From Magnetococcus marinus MC-1 (lineage in GTDB: Bacteria > Pseudomonadota > Magnetococcia > Magnetococcales > Magnetococcaceae): a stretch of 64,000 bases of DNA. The stretch is from contig NC_008576.1 in the NCBI RefSeq assembly GCF_000014865.1, positions 1,951,501 through 2,015,500 on the forward strand, read 5' to 3'. A program made the position numbers and the translations under genes. The notes beneath the pieces are model-generated. The model was not told the DNA's origin, ran no database searches, and saw nothing but the letters and a program-made list of their open reading frames with translations. Position 1 is the stretch's first letter. The number at the start of each line of letters is the position of its first letter. Positions 9,223 through 18,670 of the stretch are shown here, piece after piece.

Positions 9223-10080
9223 TTAGCTTGTTTCTGAGGGCTTAATTTTAATCCCAAATGTAAAGATTGATTGGGGGCAAACATCAATACAACGTCCACA
9301 GTTGGTACAGTTGATCTCGCCTATCCTGGGAACGGTGGCATCCCCACCCTTGAGGGCGGGTTTAATCACCTGAGGTTCCGGACAGACCTGATAACAGTCC
9401 ATACAGTCATCACATTTTTCACGGGTTGGGGTGTGAATGCGCAGGGGCGCCCAGCGCCCTAACAGGCTAAACAAGGCCCCATGGGGGCAAAGCCGACCAC
9501 ACCACCCCTGGGGACTAACCAGCAGCTCCCATAAAAACAGTGCTGCCACCGCCATCCAGGCAAACCCGAAACCAAAAATCAAACCCCGCTGCACCATGCT
9601 GACCGGATTAACCAACTCCCAAGCCAACTGCCCGGTGCCCAGAGCCAACCCCAACACCATCAGTAACACCAAATAGCGGGTGTGGCGTTTGGGTCGCCAA
9701 CCACCCCGTAGACCCAAACGGCGCCGCGACCAGCCCGCAAAATCACTGACCACATTGAGGGGACAGACCCAGCTACAAAAGAGCCGTCCACCAACCAGCA
9801 TATAAAACAGCGTTACCAAGCTTGTGCCCAACAGGGCATCTTGTGCCAGGGGATGGCCCGCCACCCACGATTGCAACTGAATGAAGGGATCACTCAGTGG
9901 GATCACCCCAAACAAAGTGCTTGAGGCGAGATTGCCCCGCGCAATCCACAGCCCCAACAGCGGCCCACTCCAAAAGAGAGCAAACACCATAAGCTGCGAC
10001 GCACGGCGAATGAGTAGCCATTTGTGCGCAGCCAACCAGCCCCTGGTACGGATGGCCTCCACCCCTGCACGGCGGCTCAT
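9223..10080 (-). CDS. napH: Ferredoxin-type membrane protein NapH
   Basis: 285 residues with about four membrane segments, two cytoplasmic CX3CP motifs (CSWVCPLN and CGRLCPHG) and two C-terminal 4Fe-4S clusters (CDDCMDCYQVCPEP and CTNCGRCIDVCPQS). NapH is the membrane ubiquinol-oxidising partner of NapG. The start ATG overlaps the napG stop as ATGA, implying translational coupling. Confidence 0.93.
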   Translation of the reverse strand: MSRRAGVEAIRTRGWLAAHKWLLIRRASQLMVFALFWSGPLLGLWIARGNLASSTLFGVIPLSDPFIQLQSWVAGHPLAQDALLGTSLVTLFYMLVGGRLFCSWVCPLNVVSDFAGWSRRRLGLRGGWRPKRHTRYLVLLMVLGLALGTGQLAWELVNPVSMVQRGLIFGFGFAWMAVAALFLWELLVSPQGWCGRLCPHGALFSLLGRWAPLRIHTPTREKCDDCMDCYQVCPEPQVIKPALKGGDATVPRIGEINCTNCGRCIDVCPQSIFTFGIKIKPSETS

Positions 10081-10847
10081 GGTTGGCCATCCGGGCGACG
10101 TATAGGGAGCTTGATCAAATTGGGCACCGCTTCACCATGCAGCGCCTTCTCCTCCCACCCCAGCCGGTAGTGTGCCGCAGAGGCCCCTTTCGCCAGCGCA
10201 ATGGGTATGACTTTGATGGCCGCTTGGGGTAAGACACACCCTTGCTCACACTTGCCACAACCGGTGCAGTATTGTGAGTGCACCACCGGTATAAACTTGG
10301 CGTGGTGTCCACTGCGCAGATCCGGCGTCATCTCCAGGGTGATGGCCTTGTCAATAGCTGGGCAGACACGGTAACAGACATCGCAGCGCAACCCTTGAAA
10401 ATTTAAACATGTTTCGTGGTCCGAAAGCACCGCCAAACCCATGCGGGCATCATCAATCTTTTTCAGTGTGCGATCCAGCGCCCCAGTGGGACAGGCCGGT
10501 ACGCAGGGTATATCTTCACACATCTCACACGGGCCACTGCGGGCACGAAAAAAAGGGGTGCCCAAGGGTTCTGCCGCGCCCGGTTGAGCAAGGCTTAAAA
10601 TGTGATAGGGACACGCCCGCACACACAGTCCACACCGTACACATGCCTTTAAAAAATCGGCTTCAGCCAATGCCCCCGGCGGGCGCAACGATTGGCTGGG
10701 TAACGCGGTGGCCGGTTTGGTTTGGCTCCATAACAGGGTGGCAAAGACACTGCTGCCCGCAATGCCCCGTGCGGCTCCCTGCAAAAATCCACGCCGATCC
10801 ACACCGCCGGGTGTGGCTGCGTTGGCAGGGGGCAGGGATTCATCCAT
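10077..10847 (-). CDS. napG: Ferredoxin-type protein NapG
   Basis: 256 residues. A twin-arginine-like signal (DRRGFLQGAARG, about residues 17-28) is followed by four 4Fe-4S cysteine groups starting CVRCGLCVRACP, CEMCEDIPCVPACP, CDVCYRVCP and CTGCGKCEQGC. It passes electrons from NapH toward NapB. AAGGAG stands six bases before the ATG. A 125-bp gap with a strong hairpin separates it from napA, unlike the tight spacing of the other joints. Confidence 0.93.
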   Translation of the reverse strand: MDESLPPANAATPGGVDRRGFLQGAARGIAGSSVFATLLWSQTKPATALPSQSLRPPGALAEADFLKACVRCGLCVRACPYHILSLAQPGAAEPLGTPFFRARSGPCEMCEDIPCVPACPTGALDRTLKKIDDARMGLAVLSDHETCLNFQGLRCDVCYRVCPAIDKAITLEMTPDLRSGHHAKFIPVVHSQYCTGCGKCEQGCVLPQAAIKVIPIALAKGASAAHYRLGWEEKALHGEAVPNLIKLPIRRPDGQP

Positions 10848-10873
10848 GGTGACTCCTTTTGTGGGGCTGTGGT

Positions 10874-10902
10874 CCGCAAGGGGGTATTACCCCCCCTTGC
10901 GG
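10874..10902 (-). other. Intercistronic hairpin between napA and napG
   Basis: An 11-bp perfect stem CCGCAAGGGGG / CCCCCTTGCGG around a 7-base loop, with no T run. It lies inside the operon, so it more likely stabilises the upstream napFDA message or tunes relative expression than ends transcription. Confidence 0.55.
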
Positions 10903-10972
10903 GCCCCAACGATGCAGCCCCTAGCGCACTTTTTATAGGCGGTTTAGTCGCTTAGATTAACAGGCTATTAAG

Positions 10973-13486
10973 CTAAGCTTTCAAAACCTTAACGGCACAT
11001 TTTTTATAGTCCGTCTCTTTAGAAATAGGGCATGTGGCATCCAGCGTAAGCTTGTTAACCAGCCGGGATGCATCAAACCAGGGGATGAAAATCAACCCTT
11101 CTGGAACACGGTTGCGCCCACGGGTCTCGACCCGTGCGATCACCTCGCCCCGGCGGGTTATGAGCCGCGCGGACATGCCCCGCTTGAGCCCCCGTTTGGC
11201 GGCATCATTGGGGTGCATATAGACCATGGCGTCCGGCATGGCGCGGTAGAGCTCCGGTACCCGGCGGGTCATGGAGCCCGAGTGCCAATGCTCCAAAACC
11301 CGACCGGTGCAAAGCCACATATCATATTCGGCATCGGGCTCTTCGGCTGGGGGCTCGTAGGGTAGGGCAAAAATCCACGCCTTGCCATCGGGTTTTCCGT
11401 AAAAACGGACCCCCTCACCCTTGGGCACATAGGGGTCATAGCCTTCACGGAAGCGCCACAGGGTCTCTTTGCCATCCACCACGGGCCAGCGCAAACCCCG
11501 AGCTTGGTGGTAGCTGTCAAAATCCGCCAGATCATGGGCGTGGCCCCGTCCAAAGTGGGCATACTCTTCAAACAGCCCCTTTTGGACATAGAAACCAAAA
11601 TCCGTAGATTCGTTGTTATCAAACCCTTCGGCGGTTTCTGAGAGGGGATATTTGTTCACCTGACCATTGGCGTACAACACCTCAAACAGGGTTTTGCCTT
11701 TGAGCTCGGGCTGTTTGGCGATTAATTCCGCAGGCCAGACCTCCTCTACTTTGAAGCGTTTGGAAAACTCCATAAGCTGCCACACATCGGATTTGGCCTC
11801 CCCTGGGGGTGGAATCTGCTGACGCCAAAATTGTGTGCGACGTTCGGCGTTGCCATAAGCCCCCTCTTTTTCCACCCACATAGCGGTGGGTAAGATAAGA
11901 TCCGCCGCTTGCGCCGTTACCGTGGGGTAGGGGTCAGAGACCACAATAAAGTTATCGGGATTACGGTAGCCGGGCAGCGCCTCCTCATTGATATTGGCGG
12001 CGGCTTGCATGTTGTTGTTGCACATCACCCAATAGGCGTTGAGCTCACCATCTTTCAACTTGCGGTTTTGCAACACCGCATGGAAGCCCACCTTCTCGGG
12101 AATGGTGCCCTCTGGCAGTAACCAATGTTTCTCACAAATATCGCGATGGGCTTTGTTGGCCACCACCATATCCGCAGGCAGACGGTGAGAAAAAGTACCC
12201 ACTTCACGGGCGGTGCCGCAGGCTGAAGGCTGCCCCGTCAACGAAAAGGGGCTATTGCCCGGTTCGGAGATTTTGCCGGTGAGCAGGTGTAGGTTATACA
12301 CGAGGTTGTTTTGCCAAGTGCCACGGGTGTGCTGGTTCATGCCCATGGTCCAGAGGGACATAATCTTGCGGTCTGGGTCGGCATAGAGCTCAGCTAACTC
12401 GATTAACTGACGCTCAGGAACCCCAGAAATCTGGCTGGCCTTTGCTACATCGTAGGTTTTGACAAAGGCGGCATACTCTTCAAAACTGATGGGTTGTGAG
12501 CCGATGGTGTCCTTGCGGTTTTTGTTGTTTTTCGCGCTTTTTTCCCGCTCGTCCGTGGGGCGTAGACCGTAGCCAATATCGGTATTGCCTAGGCGGAAAT
12601 TGACGTGCTTTTCAATAAACGCTTTATTGTAACGGCCCTTTTCGATCACATAGTTAGCAATAAAGTTGGCTATGGCCAGATCGCTTTGGGGATTGAAAAC
12701 AATGCCCAAATCTGCCAAGTCAAAACAACGATGTTGATAGGTGGAGAGCACCACCACCTTGGCGTTTGGTTTGGTCAAGCGTGTGTTGGTCAAACGTGAC
12801 CACAGGATGGGGTGCATCTCGGCCATGTTGGAGCCCCACAGGACAAAGGTATCCGCGTGCTCCAAATCATCATAGCAACCCATGGGTTCATCAATGCCAA
12901 AGGTGCGGATAAAACCAGCCACAGCGGAAGCCATGCAGTGGCGGGCATTGGGGTCCAAATGGTTGGAGCGAAAGCCCGCTTTCATCAATTTAGAGGCGGC
13001 ATAGCCTTCCCACACGGTCCATTGGCCGGAGCCAAACATACCAACGGGTGGCATTTTTCCGGCATCCAACCCCTTTTTGATGGCCTTTTTAAAGTGATCG
13101 GCCATGACATCAAAGGCTTCGTCCCAGGAGACCTCTTGGAAATCGCCATTTTTGTCATACTTGCCCGCTGTTTTACGCAGCAGCGGCTTGGTTAAGCGAT
13201 CTTTGCCATAAGGGATTTTGGAGAGAAAATAGCCCTTAATGCAGTTTAGCCCCCGGTTGACTGGGGCGTCAGGGTCGCCTTGCGTGGCGACAATACGGTT
13301 ATCTTTGGTTCCCACCAAAATGCTACAGCCGGTTCCGCAGAAACGACAAGGTGCTTTATCCCAACGGATGTCACCACCGAGGGTGGTTGCGTGGGCCTCT
13401 GTTGGGGCCGCTACGGGCATGCCCGCCGCTGCTGCTGCCGCGGCAATGGCATGGGCTTTGATATACTCTCGCCTGCTGAGCTTCAC
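10973..13486 (-). CDS. napA: Periplasmic nitrate reductase catalytic subunit
   Basis: 837 residues, normal for NapA. Tat signal SRREYIK with an alanine-rich region to about residue 33; N-terminal 4Fe-4S motif [13 protein letters not shown]...GLNCIKGY (about 47-86); molybdenum-ligand cysteine in NARHCMAS. The remainder is the bis-MGD oxidoreductase fold. It reduces nitrate to nitrite in the periplasm. Its export by Tat fits the tatABC genes at 53-54.8 kb, and its start overlaps napD (ATGA). In Magnetospirillum, Nap also supports magnetite formation; whether that applies here cannot be seen. Confidence 0.96.
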   Translation of the reverse strand: MKLSRREYIKAHAIAAAAAAAGMPVAAPTEAHATTLGGDIRWDKAPCRFCGTGCSILVGTKDNRIVATQGDPDAPVNRGLNCIKGYFLSKIPYGKDRLTKPLLRKTAGKYDKNGDFQEVSWDEAFDVMADHFKKAIKKGLDAGKMPPVGMFGSGQWTVWEGYAASKLMKAGFRSNHLDPNARHCMASAVAGFIRTFGIDEPMGCYDDLEHADTFVLWGSNMAEMHPILWSRLTNTRLTKPNAKVVVLSTYQHRCFDLADLGIVFNPQSDLAIANFIANYVIEKGRYNKAFIEKHVNFRLGNTDIGYGLRPTDEREKSAKNNKNRKDTIGSQPISFEEYAAFVKTYDVAKASQISGVPERQLIELAELYADPDRKIMSLWTMGMNQHTRGTWQNNLVYNLHLLTGKISEPGNSPFSLTGQPSACGTAREVGTFSHRLPADMVVANKAHRDICEKHWLLPEGTIPEKVGFHAVLQNRKLKDGELNAYWVMCNNNMQAAANINEEALPGYRNPDNFIVVSDPYPTVTAQAADLILPTAMWVEKEGAYGNAERRTQFWRQQIPPPGEAKSDVWQLMEFSKRFKVEEVWPAELIAKQPELKGKTLFEVLYANGQVNKYPLSETAEGFDNNESTDFGFYVQKGLFEEYAHFGRGHAHDLADFDSYHQARGLRWPVVDGKETLWRFREGYDPYVPKGEGVRFYGKPDGKAWIFALPYEPPAEEPDAEYDMWLCTGRVLEHWHSGSMTRRVPELYRAMPDAMVYMHPNDAAKRGLKRGMSARLITRRGEVIARVETRGRNRVPEGLIFIPWFDASRLVNKLTLDATCPISKETDYKKCAVKVLKA

Positions 13487-13749
13487 GATGCCATCTCCTT
13501 CTGGAATGCCTCGGATTCTGGGGGATCCGAATATTGATAAACGGGGGTGGCGTCTAGGACGCCCTTTAAATCACGAATCTGTTCCATATGGTCAGCCAAG
13601 CTGCGAAATTGATCGCTCTCCAAGGTGATAACCAGTCGTCCATCCCCGCCATCGGCATGGATTTCTACACCGGGAATGGCCATCATCTGCTGGCAGATCT
13701 CGGTGCTCACTTGGGGCTTGACTAAAATGACAGCGCTCATAAGGTGCAT
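13483..13749 (-). CDS. napD: NapA-specific chaperone NapD
   Basis: 88 residues, the normal NapD size and ferredoxin-like fold pattern (AVILVKPQ ... [21 protein letters not shown]). NapD binds the Tat signal of NapA and holds it until the cofactor is inserted. Two in-frame starts exist: ATG at 13749, preceded by GAGG, and ATG at 13740, which forms an ATGA overlap with the napF stop. The first has the better ribosome-binding site. Its stop overlaps the napA start. Confidence 0.9.
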   Translation of the reverse strand: MHLMSAVILVKPQVSTEICQQMMAIPGVEIHADGGDGRLVITLESDQFRSLADHMEQIRDLKGVLDATPVYQYSDPPESEAFQKEMAS

Positions 13750-14300
13750 GGGGCAACCTCATCGGTTAGTGACGTGACGGAGGGTTGAGCATCGCTCCGT
13801 GTGGTAATCATGGAGAGTGCCGCAACCGGACAGGGTGCCACACAGGCTCCGCAACCATTGCAACGATCACGCTCTACCTGGGGTCGGGCGATGCCACCTA
13901 ACACCGGCGGAAAACGGATGGCCATCGGCTCGCAGGCATCCCGACAGCTTTGGCAGGCCACACCGCGGAGCGGTAGGCATGTTTGGGCAATGTGTGGGCT
14001 GCGCTGCCAGGGCTGTGTTTGCGTCATGCTTAAAGCGCCGGGGCGACAGGCTTGACGGCATTTATCACAAAAATCACAGGCGCCCTGTTGGTAATCGACT
14101 TGGGGATACCCCCCCTCTCCGCGCACCAATAGACGACTGGGACAGACCTCAAGGCAGCGATCACAGCGGTCACAGAGACGCAAAAAAAGGGGCTCCTCCA
14201 CAGCCCAAGGTGGGCGCTGCGGGGTTGGGTGGTGGGTTTGCAAGCTACCCCGTAAAAGGTCGCGGCGTCGTAGCGGTGTCGCCAATGCCCATCTCCACAT
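13737..14300 (-). CDS. napF: Ferredoxin-type protein NapF
   Basis: About 187 residues from the ATG at 14300 (MWRWALATPLRRRDLLRG). Cysteine groups CDRCDRCLEVCP, CDFCDKCRQAC, CQSCRDACEP and CNGCGACVAPCP indicate several 4Fe-4S clusters. NapF is a cytoplasmic iron-sulfur protein that helps mature NapA. The reading frame stays open back to 14435, but that extension is proline/lysine-rich, unlike NapF, and contains both FNR boxes. The 14300 start leaves a short leader after the predicted promoter. The ribosome-binding site at 14300 is poor, so the start is moderately sure. Confidence 0.85.
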   Translation of the reverse strand: MWRWALATPLRRRDLLRGSLQTHHPTPQRPPWAVEEPLFLRLCDRCDRCLEVCPSRLLVRGEGGYPQVDYQQGACDFCDKCRQACRPGALSMTQTQPWQRSPHIAQTCLPLRGVACQSCRDACEPMAIRFPPVLGGIARPQVERDRCNGCGACVAPCPVAALSMITTRSDAQPSVTSLTDEVAPCTL

Positions 14301-14321
14301 TACCAGTTGTCGGTTGCCGTT

Positions 14322-14327
14322 ATTGTG
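14322..14327 (-). promoter_or_regulatory. Predicted -10 element of the nap promoter
   Basis: CACAAT on the reverse strand (4 of 6 matches to TATAAT). It is placed where a class II FNR-dependent promoter would need it: if the FNR box at 14350-14363 is centred at -41.5, transcription starts near 14315 and this hexamer spans -12 to -7. The leader would be about 15 bases to the napF ATG at 14300. Confidence 0.45.
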
Positions 14328-14349
14328 GGCAAGGTTGGGCGTGGGGGAG

Positions 14350-14363
14350 TTGATGTGGGTCAA
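14350..14363. promoter_or_regulatory. FNR/Anr-type box, proximal, nap promoter
   Basis: TTGATGTGGGTCAA against the FNR consensus TTGATNNNNATCAA: one mismatch. The position fits activation at -41.5 for a start near 14315. It suggests that nap expression rises at low oxygen through an Fnr/Anr/FixK-type regulator. Confidence 0.65.
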
Positions 14364-14421
14364 GTGGTCTCGTTTTTTTTGAGCGTGGGCGCATTTTTTT
14401 GGAGGAGGAGGGGAGGTAAAC

Positions 14422-14435
14422 TTGACGTGCATCAA
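14422..14435. promoter_or_regulatory. FNR/Anr-type box, distal, nap promoter region
   Basis: TTGACGTGCATCAA, also one mismatch from TTGATNNNNATCAA, centred exactly 72 bp upstream of the proximal box. At about -113.5 it could bind a second dimer. Alternatively it could serve the divergent TonB receptor region. Confidence 0.55.
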
Positions 14436-14611
14436 CGAATTGCTTTAAAAGGCAAATAAATAGATATAAATATAAGAATATGATGGATTGTGTGGTGCTT
14501 TTGGTGCGGTTTTGCGCCAGCTCAAAGGGGCGGACAGGGTGGTTTAGGCAAACAGATGGGCAAACCAACCTATTTGTCATAGAATTTATCGTAAATATGC
14601 GTAGGTAGTAC

Positions 14612-14639
14612 TTGACTTTTAAGGAAAAAATTGTAGAAT
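14612..14639 (+). promoter_or_regulatory. Sigma-70-like promoter upstream of the TonB receptor
   Basis: TTGACT (14612-14617), a 16-bp spacer, and TAGAAT (14634-14639): 5 of 6 matches at each hexamer. Transcription would start about 14646, giving a 265-base leader before the receptor ATG at 14911. That leader contains the small frame at 14745-14894. Confidence 0.55.
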
Positions 14640-14744
14640 TCTGTTAAAAATTGTTACAAGACGCTGATCATAAGTCAACGCTCCTTGCGCTTATTCTAGA
14701 TTTGCCAGTTTTTTTAGCCAATCTCCCCTTATCCTGAGGTATTT

Positions 14745-14894
14745 ATGCCGGGATGCTTGCCACGACGTTTGGATAGAATGCGTAGCTTGCGTGTAAGGTT
14801 TTGTTTGTGTTTTTTTATCTTTATTGCAGGGCAAATGCGAAACCGTGGCTCCAACAGGCAGAGTGTGGTTGGGGTGGCAAACATACCTTCTTAA
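14745..14894 (+). CDS. Possible 49-residue leader or small membrane peptide
   Basis: ATG at 14745 is preceded by TGAGGT with four to five bases of spacing. The product starts MPGCLPRRLDRMRSLRVRF, has a short hydrophobic stretch CLCFFIFIAG (about residues 20-29) and ends 16 bases before the TonB receptor start. It could be a translated leader that controls the receptor, a small exported peptide, or chance. The good ribosome-binding site and the exact fit between promoter and receptor argue for it; the lack of any recognisable family argues against. Confidence 0.4.
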   Translation: MPGCLPRRLDRMRSLRVRFCLCFFIFIAGQMRNRGSNRQSVVGVANIPS

Positions 14895-14910
14895 ACGCTA
14901 GGTTGCATCT

Positions 14911-15957
14911 ATGAATCGCTCCATGACCATAACAATGTTTGCCACTCTGTTCTTGAGTATCCTCCCAGCCCATTCATTGGCGGCCTCGGCGGAGATGGAG
15001 GAGGGGGGAGATTTAGAGGCGCTGGAAAGTTTGCTAACGGTGCTGGATGAGCAGACCGACATTGCCACCAAGACCCGTATGAATGTGGATTTTGTGCCAG
15101 GGCTGGTCACGGTGTTGCATGGCCAGGAGATGTTGGAACGCGGTGCGTTGACGGTATGGGAGGCGTTGCGTTTTGTGCCAGGGATTGAACCTTCTATCGA
15201 CAAAACGGGTGGTAGGCAGGTGCTGGTGCGCGGTGTGGGGGGTGGTTTTGCTTCGGGTAATATGAAAATCCTGCTCAATGGTGTGCCCTTTAATGCCACC
15301 TTAGCCGCTACCGCCGACCCAGTTTTAAACCTACCTTTGGAGCAGATTAAGCAAATTGAGGTGATCCGTGGTCCCGGCTCAGCGGTGCATGGCGAGTTTG
15401 CCTACGCCGGGGTGATCAACGTGATGACCCTAGAGGATGAGCAAAAAGGCTTTGTGCGCGGGGGGAGCTTTGATACCTATCTTGTGGGTGTGATGGGGAA
15501 GGTCCAGCCAAAATCGAAAAGCTGGTCACTGAACTATAATGGTTCCGCTTGGCAAACCCATGGCAACCGCGAGCTCTATGCCGATGACGGTTTGTTCAAT
15601 AATCCCTCTTACGGCGGTCTGCAATCGCAAACCAATACCCCCGGTTACACCAATGAAGGGCTACAAAGCCGCGCCATGCTCATGGATTTTGTTTATGGTG
15701 ACTATGGGCTCTCGCTAAAATATGTCGAGGATGGGCACGGCGATCACTATGGTACGGTGCATGCGCTCTCCGAACCTTACAGTGGTATATCCTATCGTAA
15801 TAAATTCTTGTCGTTAGAGGGGCGGGGCCGCTTAGAGGTGGCAAAAGATGTGCAACTGGACGCCAAACTGGGCTGGATGCACTATGCCAACGCCATTGAT
15901 CTGGCCATTTTACCATACTACCACTCGATGTTCAAGTTTTCTGCGCTTGACATCTGA
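14911..15957 (+). pseudogene. TonB-dependent outer-membrane receptor, 5' part, interrupted by an insertion sequence
   Basis: Authentic receptor sequence runs from 14911 to 15923; the last 11 codons to the stop at 15957 come from the inserted element. It has a signal peptide to about residue 25, then a plug domain (about 65-185: GALTVWEALRFVPGIEPS, VLVRGVGGG, IKQIEVIRGPGSAVHGEFAYAGVINVMT), then the start of the beta-barrel. Removing the element and one TACCA copy joins it in frame to the fragment at 17569-18652, giving 698 residues with no other lesion. The ligand is unknown. The downstream YfiR-like and kinase genes suggest a sensing rather than bulk-uptake role. Confidence 0.9.
15919..15923. 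repeat. Target-site duplication, left copy (TACCA)
   Basis: TACCA directly abuts the left inverted repeat of the element; the second copy is at 17564-17568. A 5-bp duplication shows that this is a true transposition event. Confidence 0.9.
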
Positions 15958-16111
15958 GGGGAAAAGGGCAGCAGTGTCATCCCGTCGGACTCTGGATCAA
16001 GATTCAATCGAGACCCTTCATTATCTGACGGGCTGGCCTGCTGCCCCTGCTTTATTTTACACTTTCCTCCAGGGATGAACCAATGTCCCGTTTTCCATGG
16101 AGGGAAGACGG

Positions 16112-17521
16112 ATGATTTTCAATCGACCTCTGCCATTTATCAGCGCCTTTGTTGAAGAGATTGATGGAGCCCTGCGGGAGCAGCATACGCATTCGGTTGG
16201 GATGAGCGTCTGCCAGCGGAGCTGGTTTGGTTTCTGCATCATGGCGATCATGCTGACCAACTCGATCTGCTGGGCACAGTTTGAGCGGGCTGGGTTGGGA
16301 CGCTACGGCCTCGGGGCACTGGCTTGGATGTTTCGGAGTTCCAAGATTCCCTGGGAGCGGCTGTTTCAGATGAGCGTTCGGGTTGTTTTGCGTCGCCATG
16401 GGATCACGCATGGTGTGCTGGTGGTCGATGACACGGACAAAAGGCGGGCCAAGGTCACGACCCGCATCTCACATGTCCACAAGATGAGGGACAAGAGCAG
16501 CGGCGGTTATCTTTTTGGCCAGCAAATTGTCTTTTTGCTTTTGGTGGCCGACATGGTGACGATTCCGGTCGGGTTTGCGTTTTATCGTCCAGACCCGGCA
16601 CGGACGGTTTGGCGCAAGGAAGTCAAAGCGCAGAAGCGCAAAGGGATTCTGAAAAGCAAGCGCCCAGTTGAACCGGCCAGGAACCCGGACTATCCGACAA
16701 AACCAGAATTGGCACTGCGATTGTTGCGGCAGTTCAAGCAGTGGCATGCTGTGGTGCAGGTCAAGGCGATCCTGGCTGATGCACTTTATGGAGCTGCTGA
16801 TTTTGTAGACCAAGGGTCATCCCTGTATGCTGGCATCCAATGCGTCAGTCAGTTGAGGAAGAACCAGAAGGTCCGTTTCCTGAGCCGGGATCTGACTGTT
16901 GAGGAATTTTTCCAGCGCTATCCCGGTGTAACGGGGAGGCTCCCGGTCCGAGGTGGAGAGAACAGGGCCATCGTGTTTCGCAGCGCCCGCATCCATGTGA
17001 AAGCACATGGCGTGAAGCGCTTTGTTATTGCATTGAAATATGACGGAGAACAAGATTATCGATACCTGTTTGCCTCCGACTTGACGTGGCGAACGGAAGA
17101 TATCCTGAAGGTGTTCACCTTGAGGTGGCTGATCGAGGTGTTTTTCCAGGACTGGAAGGCCCACGAGGGCTGGGGGAATCTGACCAAGCTTCAAGGTGAC
17201 GAAGGATCAAGCCAAGGCCTGATCCTGAGCCTGATGGTTGATCATTGTCTCCTGGTCCAACCAGACCAACTGGCCCAGTTGAAACACAAACAACCCGCGT
17301 TCACTGTGGGAAGCCTGATCAATCACATCAAGGCCGACAACCTAGTGGCACTCATTCACGATCTATTGAACGCAAATGCACCAGAGCAGGAATTGACCCA
17401 ATTGGCCGACGTACTGGCTAAACAGTTCAGGCTGAACCTCTCGGAAAAACACATGGTTGGGCGTGATCTGGGGCGGCAGGCCCCATCAGCGTCGCTCAAG
17501 TATAAAACTGCGTTGGCGTGA
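16112..17521 (+). CDS. DDE transposase of the IS4 superfamily
   Basis: About 469 residues from the ATG at 16112, chosen because GGAGG lies eight bases upstream; an ATG at 16097 is also in frame. Catalytic positions: first Asp in VVDDTDKRR, second in ADALYG, and the Glu in RWLIEVFFQDWK. This last element follows the IS4 signature Y-2-R-3-E-6-K with Phe in place of the first Tyr. The frame is intact, so the element may still be active. I cannot assign a subgroup (IS4, IS701 or similar) without a database. Confidence 0.9.
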   Translation: MIFNRPLPFISAFVEEIDGALREQHTHSVGMSVCQRSWFGFCIMAIMLTNSICWAQFERAGLGRYGLGALAWMFRSSKIPWERLFQMSVRVVLRRHGITHGVLVVDDTDKRRAKVTTRISHVHKMRDKSSGGYLFGQQIVFLLLVADMVTIPVGFAFYRPDPARTVWRKEVKAQKRKGILKSKRPVEPARNPDYPTKPELALRLLRQFKQWHAVVQVKAILADALYGAADFVDQGSSLYAGIQCVSQLRKNQKVRFLSRDLTVEEFFQRYPGVTGRLPVRGGENRAIVFRSARIHVKAHGVKRFVIALKYDGEQDYRYLFASDLTWRTEDILKVFTLRWLIEVFFQDWKAHEGWGNLTKLQGDEGSSQGLILSLMVDHCLLVQPDQLAQLKHKQPAFTVGSLINHIKADNLVALIHDLLNANAPEQELTQLADVLAKQFRLNLSEKHMVGRDLGRQAPSASLKYKTALA

Positions 17522-17534
17522 CACCTTGAACGGC

Positions 17535-17563
17535 TGTCAAGCGCTGAAAACTTGAACATCGAG
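17535..17563 (-). repeat. Right terminal inverted repeat of the insertion sequence
   Basis: Reverse complement of the left end at 15924-15952, with a single mismatch at position 19 (A here, T at the left end). Confidence 0.9.
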
Positions 17564-18652
17564 TACCAGATTGGTGTTTTTCCTGTTTACCCCGATGGCT
17601 GGCGCTCAGAAGGCTCCTATAAAGATCATAAGCTCTATGTCAATGGGGACCTGAGCGCGAACCTAGGCCAACATGACCTGATGATGGGGTTCGCCCTGAG
17701 CCACACGTGGGTCGCGGATGCTTGGCAAAACAGCAATGTCAACCCCGCCACCAGTGCAAATATTGGCTCGATGCAACATTTTACCTACGAAGATGGCCTG
17801 AAATGGCCCTCGACCCAGTGGAAGCGCACCATCACCAGCCTTACTTTGCAGGATGCCTACCGGCTCAACGATCAAGTGACCATTACCGGTGGCCTGCGCA
17901 TGGACCACTATAACGATTTTGGTTCCAGCTTTACCCCGCGTCTGGCGGCGGTGTGGCGGATCAATGATAAACATGTGCTTAAAGCGCAATATGCGCAATC
18001 CTTTCGCCCGCCCACTTTTTATGAGCTCTCTTGGGCTAAATCCCTGCAACCGCAACGCAACCACACCGCCGAGCTTTCCTATATTTATAAGGGCACGCAA
18101 AACGAACTGCGTAGTACGCTGTTTATGTCGCGTTTAAAAAATACCATTCATGAAGACTCGCTGCTGGGTTACGTGAGCAGCAATGAGGCCGATTTGCGCG
18201 GTATTGAGCTTGAAGGCGTGCACCGCTACAGCTCGCGTTTAAAAATTGAAGGGAATGCCAGCTATGTTTATACGGATGATAAAGAGCATGGGGTGCGCTT
18301 TTTTGGCGCGGCGGAGACCATGGCGAACTTGGCTGTAACCTATGAACCAACAGAAAATATAAGTGTTTCCAGTTGGGTGCGCCATGTGGGCACTCGCTAT
18401 CGAGAGCATAATGACAGCCGCGCACCCCTGGCGGGATACGATACCGTGGCCCTGACAGGGCGTGTTCGGCAATTGATGGATATTAAGGGACTGACATTAC
18501 GTGTAGGAATTGATAATCTGTTTAACGAACTGGTGCGCTATCCTGCAAATTTGGCTTATGATGCTGTAACGACCAGTTATTTCCCCTCCTATCAAGGCGA
18601 TCATATACGTCCTGGACGCACCGCTTGGGTGGGGTTATCCAAATCTTTTTAA
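17552..18652 (+). pseudogene. TonB-dependent outer-membrane receptor, 3' part
   Basis: Receptor sequence begins at 17564/17569, after the element; the open frame extends a few codons back into the right inverted repeat. It encodes the C-terminal two thirds of a TonB beta-barrel: SFRPPTFYELSWAKSL, alternating hydrophobic strands, and a terminal strand ending GRTAWVGLSKSF with the aromatic last residue needed for outer-membrane insertion. It has no ribosome-binding site or signal peptide of its own, so it is not expected to make a functional product. Confidence 0.88.
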
Positions 18653-18670
18653 AAAAGGTATTTCGGCGAT

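Larger units (their letters stand above)
15924..17563 (+). mobile_element. IS4-type insertion sequence, 1640 bp, complete
   Basis: Terminal inverted repeats of 29 bp with one mismatch: both ends begin CTCGATGTTCAAGTTTTC and continue GCGCTTGACA (left 15924-15952, right 17535-17563 inverted). It is flanked by the 5-bp duplication TACCA and carries one intact transposase gene in the same direction as the interrupted receptor. Intact repeats, an intact transposase and a clean duplication indicate a recent insertion. Confidence 0.93.

Noticed and set aside
14301-14435. N-terminal extension of NapF back to 14432
   Set aside because: The extension is proline/lysine-rich, unlike NapF, and contains both FNR boxes and the predicted -10. 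ATG 14300 fits the promoter geometry.
17552-18652. Second receptor fragment as an independent gene
   Set aside because: Its apparent start is a TTG inside the insertion-sequence repeat, without ribosome-binding site or signal peptide. It is the 3' half of the split receptor.
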